This document shows, piece by piece, positions 26,204 to 33,858 of a stretch of DNA of 37,752 nucleotides. The notes beneath the pieces were generated by a model. It saw nothing but the letters and a program-made list of their open reading frames with translations. It was not told where the DNA came from and ran no database searches. Source of the DNA: an uncultured Selenomonadales bacterium (GTDB taxonomy: Bacteria > Bacillota > Negativicutes > Selenomonadales > Selenomonadaceae); the NCBI GenBank assembly GCA_947165145.1, contig CAMUZG010000024.1:1-37752 (forward strand), read 5' to 3'. The stretch's first letter is position 1, and each line of letters opens with the position of its first letter. Position numbers and translations under genes: made by a program.

Positions 26204-27031
26204 CTAATTTGGATTATAAATTTCCTTGAGCAACGTCTCTTTGCGCAGATTGAGACAATCGCAAGTTCTTTCGGCGGCGAAAGTATTCTTCACGGTGTCG
26301 AGCAGGATATTGCCGAGCATATGCGCGTCGTCGAAAAAAATTTCCTTCATGGTGTCGTGCGACCAAACTTGAATACCTTCGCCGTAATTGACCGCGAACG
26401 ACAGATTTGCATAGCACGCGCCGATTTCCCGCGCCAAATAAACTTCAGGCACGAGACTTTGTCCAACGATGTCCGCGTGACCTTTGAGCATGGAAATTTC
26501 TGCAGGGCTCTCGAAATGTCGACCGTCCGTCACAGCGTAAATACCGCGTTCAAAAATTCTGCCCGTGAAAAATTTTTTAGCCGACATCAACAGATTGCCG
26601 CGCAGTTCCGGACAAAGAGCGTCACGCATAATCAGCAGATACCGCCCGTCAAGCTGAACGTCCTTGCGCGTCGACAAGTCAAGATAATCATCGGGCACGA
26701 GCAAATCGCGCGGGTTGAGCAATCGATTGACCGTACCGACGCCGCCTTCCGACAGAATCCGTTTGACGCCGGCTTCACGAAACGTCCAAAAAATTTGTCG
26801 CGAAGAATCTGCGCGGGTGACACCGCTACGCCAGCCATGCATTTTGCAAGTCAAAAAATTTTTCCCGTCGACGCTACAAAGTCTGAACGCGGGACTTCGA
26901 CCGTAAGGCGTGTCGAAAAAAATATTGTCCGCCAAAATTTCAACGTCAGCAAAGTTTTTCGGGAAGTCGCTTGAAAGTGTTCCAGAGCCGCCGATAATCG
27001 CGAAATCAACGTTGGGAATTTTATCCGACAT
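26204..27031 (-). CDS. MTAP/PNP-family nucleoside phosphorylase
   Basis: A 275-residue protein of the methylthioadenosine/purine nucleoside phosphorylase (PNP-2) family. Seen: FAIIGGSGTL at the N terminus (phosphate loop), YGRSPAFRL, the central GVKRILSEGGVGTVNRLLNPRDLLVPDDYLDL block, and a late DTMKEIFFDDAH. The enzyme splits MTA, methylthioinosine or purine nucleosides with phosphate. The usual NNRAN-like region reads HGWRSGVTRADS, and the substrate Met/Asp switch cannot be assigned confidently. The ATG overlaps the clpX stop by one base (TGATG); an in-frame GTG one codon earlier is possible. It lies between clpX and the YjiH gene. Confidence 0.8.
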   Translation of the reverse strand: MSDKIPNVDFAIIGGSGTLSSDFPKNFADVEILADNIFFDTPYGRSPAFRLCSVDGKNFLTCKMHGWRSGVTRADSSRQIFWTFREAGVKRILSEGGVGTVNRLLNPRDLLVPDDYLDLSTRKDVQLDGRYLLIMRDALCPELRGNLLMSAKKFFTGRIFERGIYAVTDGRHFESPAEISMLKGHADIVGQSLVPEVYLAREIGACYANLSFAVNYGEGIQVWSHDTMKEIFFDDAHMLGNILLDTVKNTFAAERTCDCLNLRKETLLKEIYNPN

Positions 27032-28338
27032 CACGCCGATTCCTCATCAACTTTTTCGTCGAGCGGGAAAATTTTCGGTTGTTCTTCGCCTTTGATACAG
27101 CCTTCGGTTATGACGACGCGTCGCGGTTCATCGCTTTTGGGAATGTCAAACATCACGTCAAGCATCACGTCTTCGATTATGCCTTTCAGCGAACGGGCAC
27201 CAGTCTTGCGTTCGATTGCCATTTTCGCGACTTGACGCAGTGCCGCTTCCTCGAACTCAAGCTTGACGTTGTCCATCGCCAAAAGTTTTTCGTACTGCTT
27301 GACGGGCGCGTTTTTCGGTTCGGTGAGGATTTTGAGTAGCGCGTCTTCGTCGAGAGTTTCAAGCGTGCAGATGACGGGCAGCCGTCCGATAATTTCGGGG
27401 ATAATGCCGTACTTCATCAAATCTTCGGGGCGCACTTGGTGAATCAGTTCGTTGTACTTGAGGTCGGTGTCTTCCTTCGACGGAATGTCGGAGCCGAAGC
27501 CCATGCGAACTTTATCCTTTTTGATTCGGTGGTCGACGATTTTTTCAATGCCGACGAACGCGCCGCCGACGATGAACAAAATATTTTTCGTGTTAACGCG
27601 AATTGTCGGTGCTTCAGGATGCTTGCGTTGTCCGCGTTCGGTGAACTCGACGAAACTGCCTTCCAACATTTTGAGCAAACCTTGTTGAACGCCTTCGTGA
27701 CCAGGGTCAGCGGTAATTGAATTGTTCTCGCCGGATTTACGCGCGATCTTGTCGAACTCGTCAAGGTAAATTATGCCGTGTTCAGTCTTCTCAATGTCTC
27801 TGCCCGCCGCGTAGTACAGGTTGCGAACAGCGACTTCAACATCTGCGCCGACAAAACCAGCCTCCGTCAAACTCGACGCGTCCGTGACTGCAAACGGAAT
27901 ATCCAACAGCTTCGACAAATGGCTGAGCATTGCAGTCTTGCCGCAACCCGTCGGTCCGAGAATAATGACGTTCGACTTGTCAATCTCGTCCTCGCCGTTG
28001 TCGGTGTCCATGTCGTACTTCATGCGCTTGTAGTGGTTGTACGCGGCAACAGAAAGAATTTTTTTTGCGCGTTCCTGCATGATGATAAATTCGTCAAGAT
28101 AATCTTTGATGACGTGCGGTTTATTTTTGGTGAGAAGATCGCCAAGCAAATCATTAAAACCTTTTTTGCTCGAACGAACTTTGTTGCCTTCTTCTTCTTC
28201 GATAAAGTGATAAATATTTTTTATACAGCTCTTGCAAATGCCGAAGCCAGTATTCGGGTCGAGAACGGGCATATCGACGCGACTTTGAACCTTGACTCGA
28301 CGACCGCAAACGCTGCAATGAAAACTTTCATATGCCAT
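27031..28338 (-). CDS. clpX: divergent ClpX, AAA+ unfoldase
   Basis: A 435-residue AAA+ protein. Seen: an N-terminal zinc-binding domain with C8-C11 and C35-C38 (23 residues between the pairs, longer than usual), Walker A GPTGCGKT (128-135), pore loop GFVG (161-164; usually GYVG), Walker [11 protein letters not shown], the RKH loop (237-239), and sensor-2 [10 protein letters not shown]. The ClpP-binding IGF tripeptide is MGF (278-280). ClpX unfolds tagged proteins and feeds them to ClpP. clpP, tig and lon are not adjacent; it leads an operon with a phosphorylase, a YjiH protein and NirJ2, so it may be a second ClpX. ATG with AAAGGAG ten bases upstream. Confidence 0.88.
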   Translation of the reverse strand: MAYESFHCSVCGRRVKVQSRVDMPVLDPNTGFGICKSCIKNIYHFIEEEEGNKVRSSKKGFNDLLGDLLTKNKPHVIKDYLDEFIIMQERAKKILSVAAYNHYKRMKYDMDTDNGEDEIDKSNVIILGPTGCGKTAMLSHLSKLLDIPFAVTDASSLTEAGFVGADVEVAVRNLYYAAGRDIEKTEHGIIYLDEFDKIARKSGENNSITADPGHEGVQQGLLKMLEGSFVEFTERGQRKHPEAPTIRVNTKNILFIVGGAFVGIEKIVDHRIKKDKVRMGFGSDIPSKEDTDLKYNELIHQVRPEDLMKYGIIPEIIGRLPVICTLETLDEDALLKILTEPKNAPVKQYEKLLAMDNVKLEFEEAALRQVAKMAIERKTGARSLKGIIEDVMLDVMFDIPKSDEPRRVVITEGCIKGEEQPKIFPLDEKVDEESA

Positions 28339-28375
28339 CTGATGAATTCTCCTTTGTCAGCTCACAATAAAAGAC

Positions 28376-28404
28376 TTGCAATAAAAATTTACAGGGCGTA
28401 TAAT
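28376..28404 (+). promoter_or_regulatory. promoter of rpmE
   Basis: TTGCAA (28376-28381), a 17-base spacer and TATAAT (28399-28404), about 50 bases before the rpmE start. Divergent from clpX. Confidence 0.7.
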
Positions 28405-28455
28405 ACACCTTGCGCGGTTTTCGCGTCAACTGTTGCTATTCGGGAGGTGCTAAAC

Positions 28456-28656
28456 TTGAAGGAAAAAATTCATCCGCAGTACTTTGAAGCCACGGTCACT
28501 TGCGGTTGCGGCAATACTTTTAAAACCGGCTCCACAAAGAAAGAATTGCGCGTAGATGTTTGCTCGAAATGTCACCCGTTCTTCACCGGTCGTCAACGCG
28601 ACGTTAAAGCTGGCGGGCGCATTGAGAAATTCAACAAACGCTACAAAAAATCTTGA
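28456..28656 (+). CDS. rpmE: 50S ribosomal protein L31
   Basis: A 66-residue protein of the zinc-containing L31 type. Seen: [20 protein letters not shown] with C16 and C18, then [12 protein letters not shown] with C36 and C39, and the [11 protein letters not shown] tail. The start is TTG behind GGGAGG (28442-28447). The frame is also open far upstream, antisense to clpX, but that part is not protein-coding. It is followed by a strong terminator. Confidence 0.95.
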   Translation: MKEKIHPQYFEATVTCGCGNTFKTGSTKKELRVDVCSKCHPFFTGRQRDVKAGGRIEKFNKRYKKS

Positions 28657-28667
28657 ACGAAAATTCC

Positions 28668-28706
28668 CGGGCAGGGCACCGCACGCGCCTTGCCCGATTT
28701 ATTTTT
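28668..28706 (+). terminator. intrinsic terminator after rpmE
   Basis: CGGGCAGGGC (28668-28677) pairs with GCCTTGCCCG (28687-28696), ten base pairs with one G-U, followed by ATTTATTTTT. Confidence 0.85.
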
Positions 28707-28720
28707 GACGGAGGCAAATA

Positions 28721-29266
28721 ATGGACAGACTTTTATTCTTGCGCAAATTCATCGACGAACCGAGAAAAATCGGTAGCTTGACGCCCAGTTCGAGCTTTTT
28801 GGCGAAAAGAATGATGAAAAATCTTCCATGGCAAAATTTTTCTCACGTAGCTGAATTGGGCGCGGGCACTGGAACTTTCACCGAACAAATCATCGAACGC
28901 AAACCGACAGCCTGCAAATGTCTTGTCGTTGAGCAAGATTTTGGTATGCGGCAAATGCTTGAGGAAAAATTTCCGACGTTGCAGTTTGATTCGTACGCCG
29001 AGGACTTGTACAACACCTTGCACGCGATACATTTTCCGCAACTCGATTGCGTGATTTCGGGCTTGCCGTTCGCGAACATGGATCAAGATTTGCGCCGCGA
29101 AATTATCGACAACGTTTATCGCTCGTTGAAGCCTGGCGGGTTCTTCGTGATGTTCCAATATTCGTTGCAGATGCGGCGAATGCTCCGCGAATATTTCCCC
29201 GCCGTGCAGACAGATTATTTCTTGCTGAACTTCCCGCCCGCGTTCGTCTACCTGTGCAGGAAGTGA
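28721..29266 (+). CDS. PmtA-like class I SAM-dependent methyltransferase
   Basis: A 181-residue protein. Seen: FLRKFIDEPRKIGSLTPSS at the N terminus (the hallmark of phospholipid N-methyltransferase-like and KsgA-related proteins), the SAM motif VAELGAGTGTFTEQII, a VVEQDFGM acidic second strand, CVISGLPFANM as motif IV, and LKPGGFFVMFQYSLQ. It could methylate phosphatidylethanolamine, but substrate assignment rests on similarity of these motifs alone; small rRNA-type methyltransferases share the fold. ATG with GGAGG upstream. hemW starts four bases after its stop. Confidence 0.78.
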   Translation: MDRLLFLRKFIDEPRKIGSLTPSSSFLAKRMMKNLPWQNFSHVAELGAGTGTFTEQIIERKPTACKCLVVEQDFGMRQMLEEKFPTLQFDSYAEDLYNTLHAIHFPQLDCVISGLPFANMDQDLRREIIDNVYRSLKPGGFFVMFQYSLQMRRMLREYFPAVQTDYFLLNFPPAFVYLCRK

Positions 29267-29270
29267 GCGC

Positions 29271-30383
29271 GTGATTTACGTTCACGTGCCGTTTTGTCGG
29301 CGGAAATGCAATTACTGCGCCTTCAACTCCAAAGTTGCTGGTTCGGCGGAAAAAAATTTTTATGTCGACGCGCTGATCAAGGAAATTGAACTTCGCGGAA
29401 CGAGTGAGCCTGTCGAGACGATTTACATTGGCGGCGGCACTCCGACGACGTTGACGCTTGACGAACTTGCACGAATCGTTGACGCTCTCGGAAAAAATTT
29501 TCTCGTCGACAAATCGGCGGAAATAACTATCGAGGCGAATCCTGGCACCGTCGACGAAAATTATCTGCGCGGACTCAAAACGCTCGGCGTCAATCGTTTA
29601 AGCTTAGGTGTGCAGACTTTCGACGACGCACTATTGAAAATGCTCGGAAGAATTCACGACGCTCGCTCGGCAATCGAAACTGTCACGACTGCCGAAAAAT
29701 TTTTTGATAACATCAGTGTCGATTTGATGTACGGTTTGCCCGCGCAGAAGCTTGAACACCTTCGCCGCGACGTGGAGCAACTTAAAAATTTGAACGTTCA
29801 ACACGTGTCGATTTACGGCTTGGAAGTCGAAGAAGGCACGATTTTTTTTGAACTCGCCCGCGCAAGGAAATTGCCGTTACCCGACGACGATGCTTGCGCC
29901 GACATGTACGACTTCATCACCGCGACGTTGCCGACGCTCGGTTATCGCCGCTACGAAGTCAGCAATTTCGCCAAAAAAAATTTCGAGAGCCGTCACAATC
30001 GCGGCTACTGGACTGGCAAAAAATATTTTGGATTCGGCGCGGGTGCTCACGGTTTCGACGGCAACTTGAGAGTTTCAAACGTGCGCGACGTGGCGACTTA
30101 CATTGAACGAATCAACGCGGGCTTGAACGTTTCCACGGTTGAAGAGGTCGTTAATCGGCGTGCGGCAATGGAAGAATTTTGCTTTTTAGGCTTGCGTCTC
30201 GTCGAAGGCATTGACGCTCGGACATTCGAGAAAAATTTCGGCGTGAAAATTTTCGACGTTTTCGGCGCGGTCATTGAACGTAATCGGCGGCTCGGATTGC
30301 TTACGGTCAACGGCGACAAAATTTTCTTGACGGAACGCGGCATGAGTTTGGGCAACGAGGTTTTCGCCGATTTCCTGCTGTGA
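29271..30383 (+). CDS. hemW: HemW-like radical SAM protein (heme chaperone)
   Basis: A 370-residue protein of the HemW (formerly HemN-like) family. Seen: VHVPFCRRKCNYCAF with CX3CX2C (C9, C13, C16) for the 4Fe-4S cluster, YIGGGTPTTL, ANPGTVDE, LSLGVQTFDD, LMYGLPAQ, RHNRGYW and FGFGAGAHGF, and a C-terminal HemN-type domain. HemW binds heme and is thought to insert it into respiratory proteins; it lacks the coproporphyrinogen oxidase-specific N-terminal residues of HemN. The start is GTG with AGGAAG upstream. In operon with the methyltransferase and yigZ. Confidence 0.92.
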   Translation: MIYVHVPFCRRKCNYCAFNSKVAGSAEKNFYVDALIKEIELRGTSEPVETIYIGGGTPTTLTLDELARIVDALGKNFLVDKSAEITIEANPGTVDENYLRGLKTLGVNRLSLGVQTFDDALLKMLGRIHDARSAIETVTTAEKFFDNISVDLMYGLPAQKLEHLRRDVEQLKNLNVQHVSIYGLEVEEGTIFFELARARKLPLPDDDACADMYDFITATLPTLGYRRYEVSNFAKKNFESRHNRGYWTGKKYFGFGAGAHGFDGNLRVSNVRDVATYIERINAGLNVSTVEEVVNRRAAMEEFCFLGLRLVEGIDARTFEKNFGVKIFDVFGAVIERNRRLGLLTVNGDKIFLTERGMSLGNEVFADFLL

Positions 30384-30392
30384 GGTGACGAC

Positions 30393-31031
30393 ATGGTAAA
30401 TTTCAAGACGATTGCGGGCGGAGAAATTTTCGGCGCGAATTACGAGATTAACAAGTCAAGATTTTTGGCGCACGTTATGCACGTCGAGAGCGAGGAAGCG
30501 GCTCGCGACTTCGTGCAGATGATTCGCAAAAAATATTTTGACGCGACGCATAATTGTTCGGCGTGGATTCTCGGCGAACGCGGCGACAAACAGAAATCCA
30601 ACGATGACGGCGAACCTGGCGGCACGGCGGGCAATCCGATTCTTGAGACGATTAAAAAGCAGGAGCTGACGAACTGCGCGGTTGTCGTGACGCGATATTT
30701 CGGCGGGATAAAGCTTGGTGCGGGTGGATTGATTCGCGCTTACGGGCACACGGCGGCTTTAGGTCTCGATTCTTCGCGTGTCGTACGCATGACGACGTTC
30801 CAAAAATTTTCCCTAACACTAGAATATAATTTTTTGGCGACGGTCGAAAATTATCTGCGGCAAAAAAAAATCAGCGTCGCGAACACCGATTACGCCGATG
30901 TCGTGACGCTTGAACTATTGCTTTTGCCACAGCAGACCGAAAATTTTTTGACGGAACTCAACGACTTGACCGCCGCGAATTTTTTAATCGAACCGCTCGG
31001 CGAAATTTTAATCCCCGTGGCGTGCGAATGA
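30393..31031 (+). CDS. yigZ: YigZ/IMPACT family protein
   Basis: A 212-residue protein. Seen: EINKSRFLAHVMHVESEEAA, ATHNCSAWILGERG, the DDGEPGGTAGNPIL signature, and VVVTRYFGGIKLGAGGLIRAY. The C-terminal half is the YigZ second domain (ferredoxin-like). IMPACT-family proteins interact with translation factors; the bacterial role is not well defined. Start ATG with GAGGTG upstream, nine bases after the hemW stop. It ends two bases before the stop of the convergent SYLF gene. Confidence 0.93.
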   Translation: MVNFKTIAGGEIFGANYEINKSRFLAHVMHVESEEAARDFVQMIRKKYFDATHNCSAWILGERGDKQKSNDDGEPGGTAGNPILETIKKQELTNCAVVVTRYFGGIKLGAGGLIRAYGHTAALGLDSSRVVRMTTFQKFSLTLEYNFLATVENYLRQKKISVANTDYADVVTLELLLLPQQTENFLTELNDLTAANFLIEPLGEILIPVACE

Positions 31032-31033
31032 TT

Positions 31034-31681
31034 TCAGCTGTTGAGTTTCTTGTCGCGGAAAATCTTCGTGCCTTTGAGCGAAGCCTCAAGCGCGACACCT
31101 TTCGTCGTCATTTGTAAAACCCAAACGCCCGGCGCAACGTATGTCGCACCTTCAATCGAACCGCCGTTAACGCTGTCGTTCGCCGACGCCTCAGCACTCG
31201 TGCCGAAACGAATCTTGCCAGCAATGAAATTGTCCCACGCCTCGCGGGTGTTGATTAGGAAAATCAAATCGTATTCCTTGACGCCGACGCCCAAGCCAAC
31301 AGATTGTTCTTCCATGCGCAGGTAGACGCGTTCGCCAGTCACATTGTTGACCGCCAAGCCGCGACCGTGACTTGAGCCGAAAAGCCCAATCTTCATGCCG
31401 GTGTTCGACAGCGTCGCCCAAGCATAGCAATCGTTGATGACGCGTTGGGCGTTCGGATATTTTTCGTAGAGTCGGCTGAACGTCTTTTGATTCAGTTCGT
31501 CGATTTGTCTGCGTTGTTCGGCAGGAGAAGCTTTTGCCGCCTCCGTGACTGTCGAGAACATCAACAGGCACATCACGACAGCCAACGCCGCAAAAAATTT
31601 TGCAACGTGACGTTGCATCCAATTGGTATGACCCGCGACGTTGCGACCGTTTGAGCCGTTCGCCGCAAAAATTTTTTTCAT
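31034..31681 (-). CDS. exported SYLF/Ysc84-like lipid-binding domain protein
   Basis: A 215-residue protein with a long, basic N-terminal region and a hydrophobic signal segment (FFAALAVVMCLLMFSTVTEA, about 30-49). The mature part has features of the SYLF (DUF500/Ysc84) domain: AWATLSNTGMKIGLFGSSHGRGLAVN, the GVGVKEYDLIFLINTREAWDNF core, and KIRFGTSAEASAND. SYLF domains bind phosphoinositides in eukaryotes; the bacterial role is unknown. The ATG follows GGAGATGATAAC. An internal ATG (the MQRHV segment) would give a shorter signal peptide. A terminator separates it from gpmI. Confidence 0.75.
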   Translation of the reverse strand: MKKIFAANGSNGRNVAGHTNWMQRHVAKFFAALAVVMCLLMFSTVTEAAKASPAEQRRQIDELNQKTFSRLYEKYPNAQRVINDCYAWATLSNTGMKIGLFGSSHGRGLAVNNVTGERVYLRMEEQSVGLGVGVKEYDLIFLINTREAWDNFIAGKIRFGTSAEASANDSVNGGSIEGATYVAPGVWVLQMTTKGVALEASLKGTKIFRDKKLNS

Positions 31682-31703
31682 GTTATCATCTCCAATAATC
31701 TCT

Positions 31704-31740
31704 AAAAAAAGGCGACGACTCAACAAGAAGAATCGCCGCC
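31704..31740 (-). terminator. intrinsic terminator after gpmI
   Basis: On the minus strand GGCGGCGA (31740-31733) pairs with TCGTCGCC (31718-31711), with one G-U, and is followed by seven T. Confidence 0.8.
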
Positions 31741-31773
31741 GAAAAATTTTTGTTGGATACAACGTTACGTTGC

Positions 31774-33309
31774 TTATTTCATCGTGACGAGAGATTTGCC
31801 CGTCATCTCAGCGGGAATTTCCATGCCTGCCATTGTGAGCAGCGTCGGAGCAACGTCGCAAAGCGCACCGTCTTTGACTTCGGCAACGCGGTCACTGACA
31901 ACGATAATCGGCACGGGATTTGTCGTGTGCGCGGTGAACGGCTCTTTAAGTTTGTAATCGAACATTTGATCGGCGTTGCCGTGGTCAGCGATAATGACGA
32001 CCTCGCCGCCGATTTTTTTCATGCACGCGATAAAAATTCCAACGCACACGTCAACGGTTTCGACAGCCTGAACAGCCGCTTTCATGACGCCGGTATGACC
32101 AACCATGTCGCCGTTCGCGAAGTTCAAGATAATGAAGTCGTACTTCTCGGAGAGAATCGCCTCGGCAACTTTGAGCGTGACGGTCGGAGCACTCATTTCG
32201 GGCTTGAGGTCGTAAGTCGCAACTTTCGGGCTCGGCACCAAGATTCTATCTTCGCCCGCGTAAGGTTCTTCGACGCCGCCGTTGAAGAAGAACGTGACGT
32301 GAGCATATTTTTCCGTCTCGGCAATGCGCAACTGAGCAAGTCCCGCTTTGCTGATTGTCTCGCCCAAACCGTTCGTGACACTTTCGGGTGGATAGGCAAC
32401 GTCGACGTTCAAGCCTTCCTCGTATTGCGTCATCGTGGCGAACGGAATGCCAACAATTTCTTCGACGCGCGGGAAGCCGTCAAAAGCTTTGTCCGTGAAT
32501 GCATGAGTAATTTCGCGTGCGCGGTCGGGGCGGAAGTTGAAGAAAATAATTCCGTCGTCCTTGCCAACGCCAGCATAATCGCCGATTGCCACGGGATTAA
32601 CAAACTCGTCGGTGACTTTTGCGTCGTAGGAAGCTTTAATCGCAACGTCGGAAGCAGGCTGTTTAGGCGCGTCAGCTTTGGCAATGGCATCGTAAGCTTT
32701 CTGCACACGATCCCAACGTTTATCGCGGTCCATTGCGTAATAACGTCCGGCAATCGTCGCCACTTGACCGATACCGATTTCGCTAATCTTCTGCTCAAGG
32801 TCAGCGAGATATTCTGCCGCGGAACTCGGAGGAACGTCGCGACCGTCAAGGAAGCAGTGCACGTAAACTTTCGCAACGCCTTTTTTCTTCGCGAGTTGGA
32901 GCAAGCCATAAAGGTGGTCAGTGTGACTGTGAACGCCGCCGGGCGAGACGAGTCCCATTAAGTGCAATGCGCCGCCCGAAGCTTGAACTTTGTCGATAAC
33001 GCCGACAAGAGCGTTGTTCTCGAAAAAGTCGCCGTCGCGAATCGCCTTTGTAATTTTCGTCAGCGGCTGGTAGATGATTCTGCCCGCGCCGATATTCATG
33101 TGTCCGACTTCGGAATTGCCCATTTGTCCGTCAGGCAACCCGACGAATTCGCCCGAAGCCTGCAGTTGCGCATTGGGATAATTTTTCATGAGATCGTCAA
33201 GAACGGGCGTGTTGCCGACTTGAATCGCATTGAATTTGTCGGTTTCGTTGCCGATACCCCAGCCGTCCATGATGATTAAGCAAATCGGTGCGTGTTTGAT
33301 TGTTGCCAT
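31774..33309 (-). CDS. gpmI: 2,3-bisphosphoglycerate-independent phosphoglycerate mutase
   Basis: A 511-residue protein, the standard GpmI length. It interconverts 3- and 2-phosphoglycerate through a phosphoserine intermediate with Mn2+. Seen: LIIMDGWG with metal ligand D15, GNSEVGH with the nucleophile S66, HSHTDHLYGLLQLAKK, FLDGRDVPP, GRYYAMDRDKRWDR, FNFRPDRARE, and the C-terminal ADHGNADQM metal site. The ATG follows AAAGGAG; the frame is open upstream through a terminator hairpin. Part of the glycolytic cluster. Enolase is not in the window. Confidence 0.96.
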   Translation of the reverse strand: MATIKHAPICLIIMDGWGIGNETDKFNAIQVGNTPVLDDLMKNYPNAQLQASGEFVGLPDGQMGNSEVGHMNIGAGRIIYQPLTKITKAIRDGDFFENNALVGVIDKVQASGGALHLMGLVSPGGVHSHTDHLYGLLQLAKKKGVAKVYVHCFLDGRDVPPSSAAEYLADLEQKISEIGIGQVATIAGRYYAMDRDKRWDRVQKAYDAIAKADAPKQPASDVAIKASYDAKVTDEFVNPVAIGDYAGVGKDDGIIFFNFRPDRAREITHAFTDKAFDGFPRVEEIVGIPFATMTQYEEGLNVDVAYPPESVTNGLGETISKAGLAQLRIAETEKYAHVTFFFNGGVEEPYAGEDRILVPSPKVATYDLKPEMSAPTVTLKVAEAILSEKYDFIILNFANGDMVGHTGVMKAAVQAVETVDVCVGIFIACMKKIGGEVVIIADHGNADQMFDYKLKEPFTAHTTNPVPIIVVSDRVAEVKDGALCDVAPTLLTMAGMEIPAEMTGKSLVTMK

Positions 33310-33331
33310 CGTAGCACTCTCCTTTGTTAAG

Positions 33332-33385
33332 AAAAGCCGCCAATCTAACAACCGGCAACCAGTTACCGGCAACTAAATTGGCGGC
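33332..33385 (-). terminator. terminator of the coiled-coil gene with heptamer repeats in the loop
   Basis: GCCGCCAAT (33336-33344) pairs with ATTGGCGGC (33377-33385); four T follow on the minus strand. The 32-base loop holds two direct copies of GTTGCCGGT in ACCGGCA/ACCAGTT-type heptamers. Confidence 0.65.
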
Positions 33386-33419
33386 GCAACTTACTTTATT
33401 CAATTTGAACTCTTCCGAA

Positions 33420-33809
33420 CTACTTCAAGAGAATGGCGACTACCATTGCGGCGACACCTGTGACTGCCGCACCAATACCCACCATTGTGGCGATTGTGAT
33501 ATTTCTGACGTGATTGCCAATGCCTTCAATTTTTGCGTCCATGTTGTCCATCTTCGCATAAATATTTTTTTGCATTTCCTTCATGTCGGCATCGTGTTTA
33601 GCCTGCGCCGTTTCCTGTCGTTCACGCATTTCGCGCATATCAGCATCATGTTTTTCACGAGCCGCCCGAATCTCGGCGTCTTGCCTTTGACGAGCTTCAC
33701 GGCTTTCTGCAATGAACATGTCAAGCTTGGTTATAACGCGGTCAACTCTAAGGTCAAGCTCTGAGACTTTAGTTTCAAGCGTATCGACTCGGGTTTCAAT
33801 GTCTGCCAC
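33420..33809 (-). CDS. coiled-coil protein with C-terminal membrane anchor
   Basis: A 129-residue protein. About residues 1-95 are charged heptad-type helix (TRVDTLETKVSELDLRVDRV, then several REARQ, EIRAAREKHD and EMRERQ segments). One hydrophobic segment (about 102-126, ATMVGIGAAVTGVAAMVVAI) ends in LLK. It is a tail-anchored-type topology. I do not recognise a family. The GTG start is chosen because AAAGGTGG lies about nine bases upstream; two GTGs further upstream are alternatives. It stands between pgk-tpiA and gpmI, with its own terminator. Confidence 0.72.
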   Translation of the reverse strand: MADIETRVDTLETKVSELDLRVDRVITKLDMFIAESREARQRQDAEIRAAREKHDADMREMRERQETAQAKHDADMKEMQKNIYAKMDNMDAKIEGIGNHVRNITIATMVGIGAAVTGVAAMVVAILLK

Positions 33810-33858
33810 GATAATCACCACCTTTCTTGAATCGGAAGGCGTGTCGTTAGGTCAAAGC

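Noticed and set aside
27778-28455. N-terminal extension of the rpmE frame
   Set aside because: It is antisense to clpX; the L31 protein begins at TTG 28456 behind GGGAGG.
31750-32961. Plus-strand frame of 403 codons opposite gpmI
   Set aside because: Antisense shadow of gpmI; composition is not protein-like and no ribosome binding site is seen.
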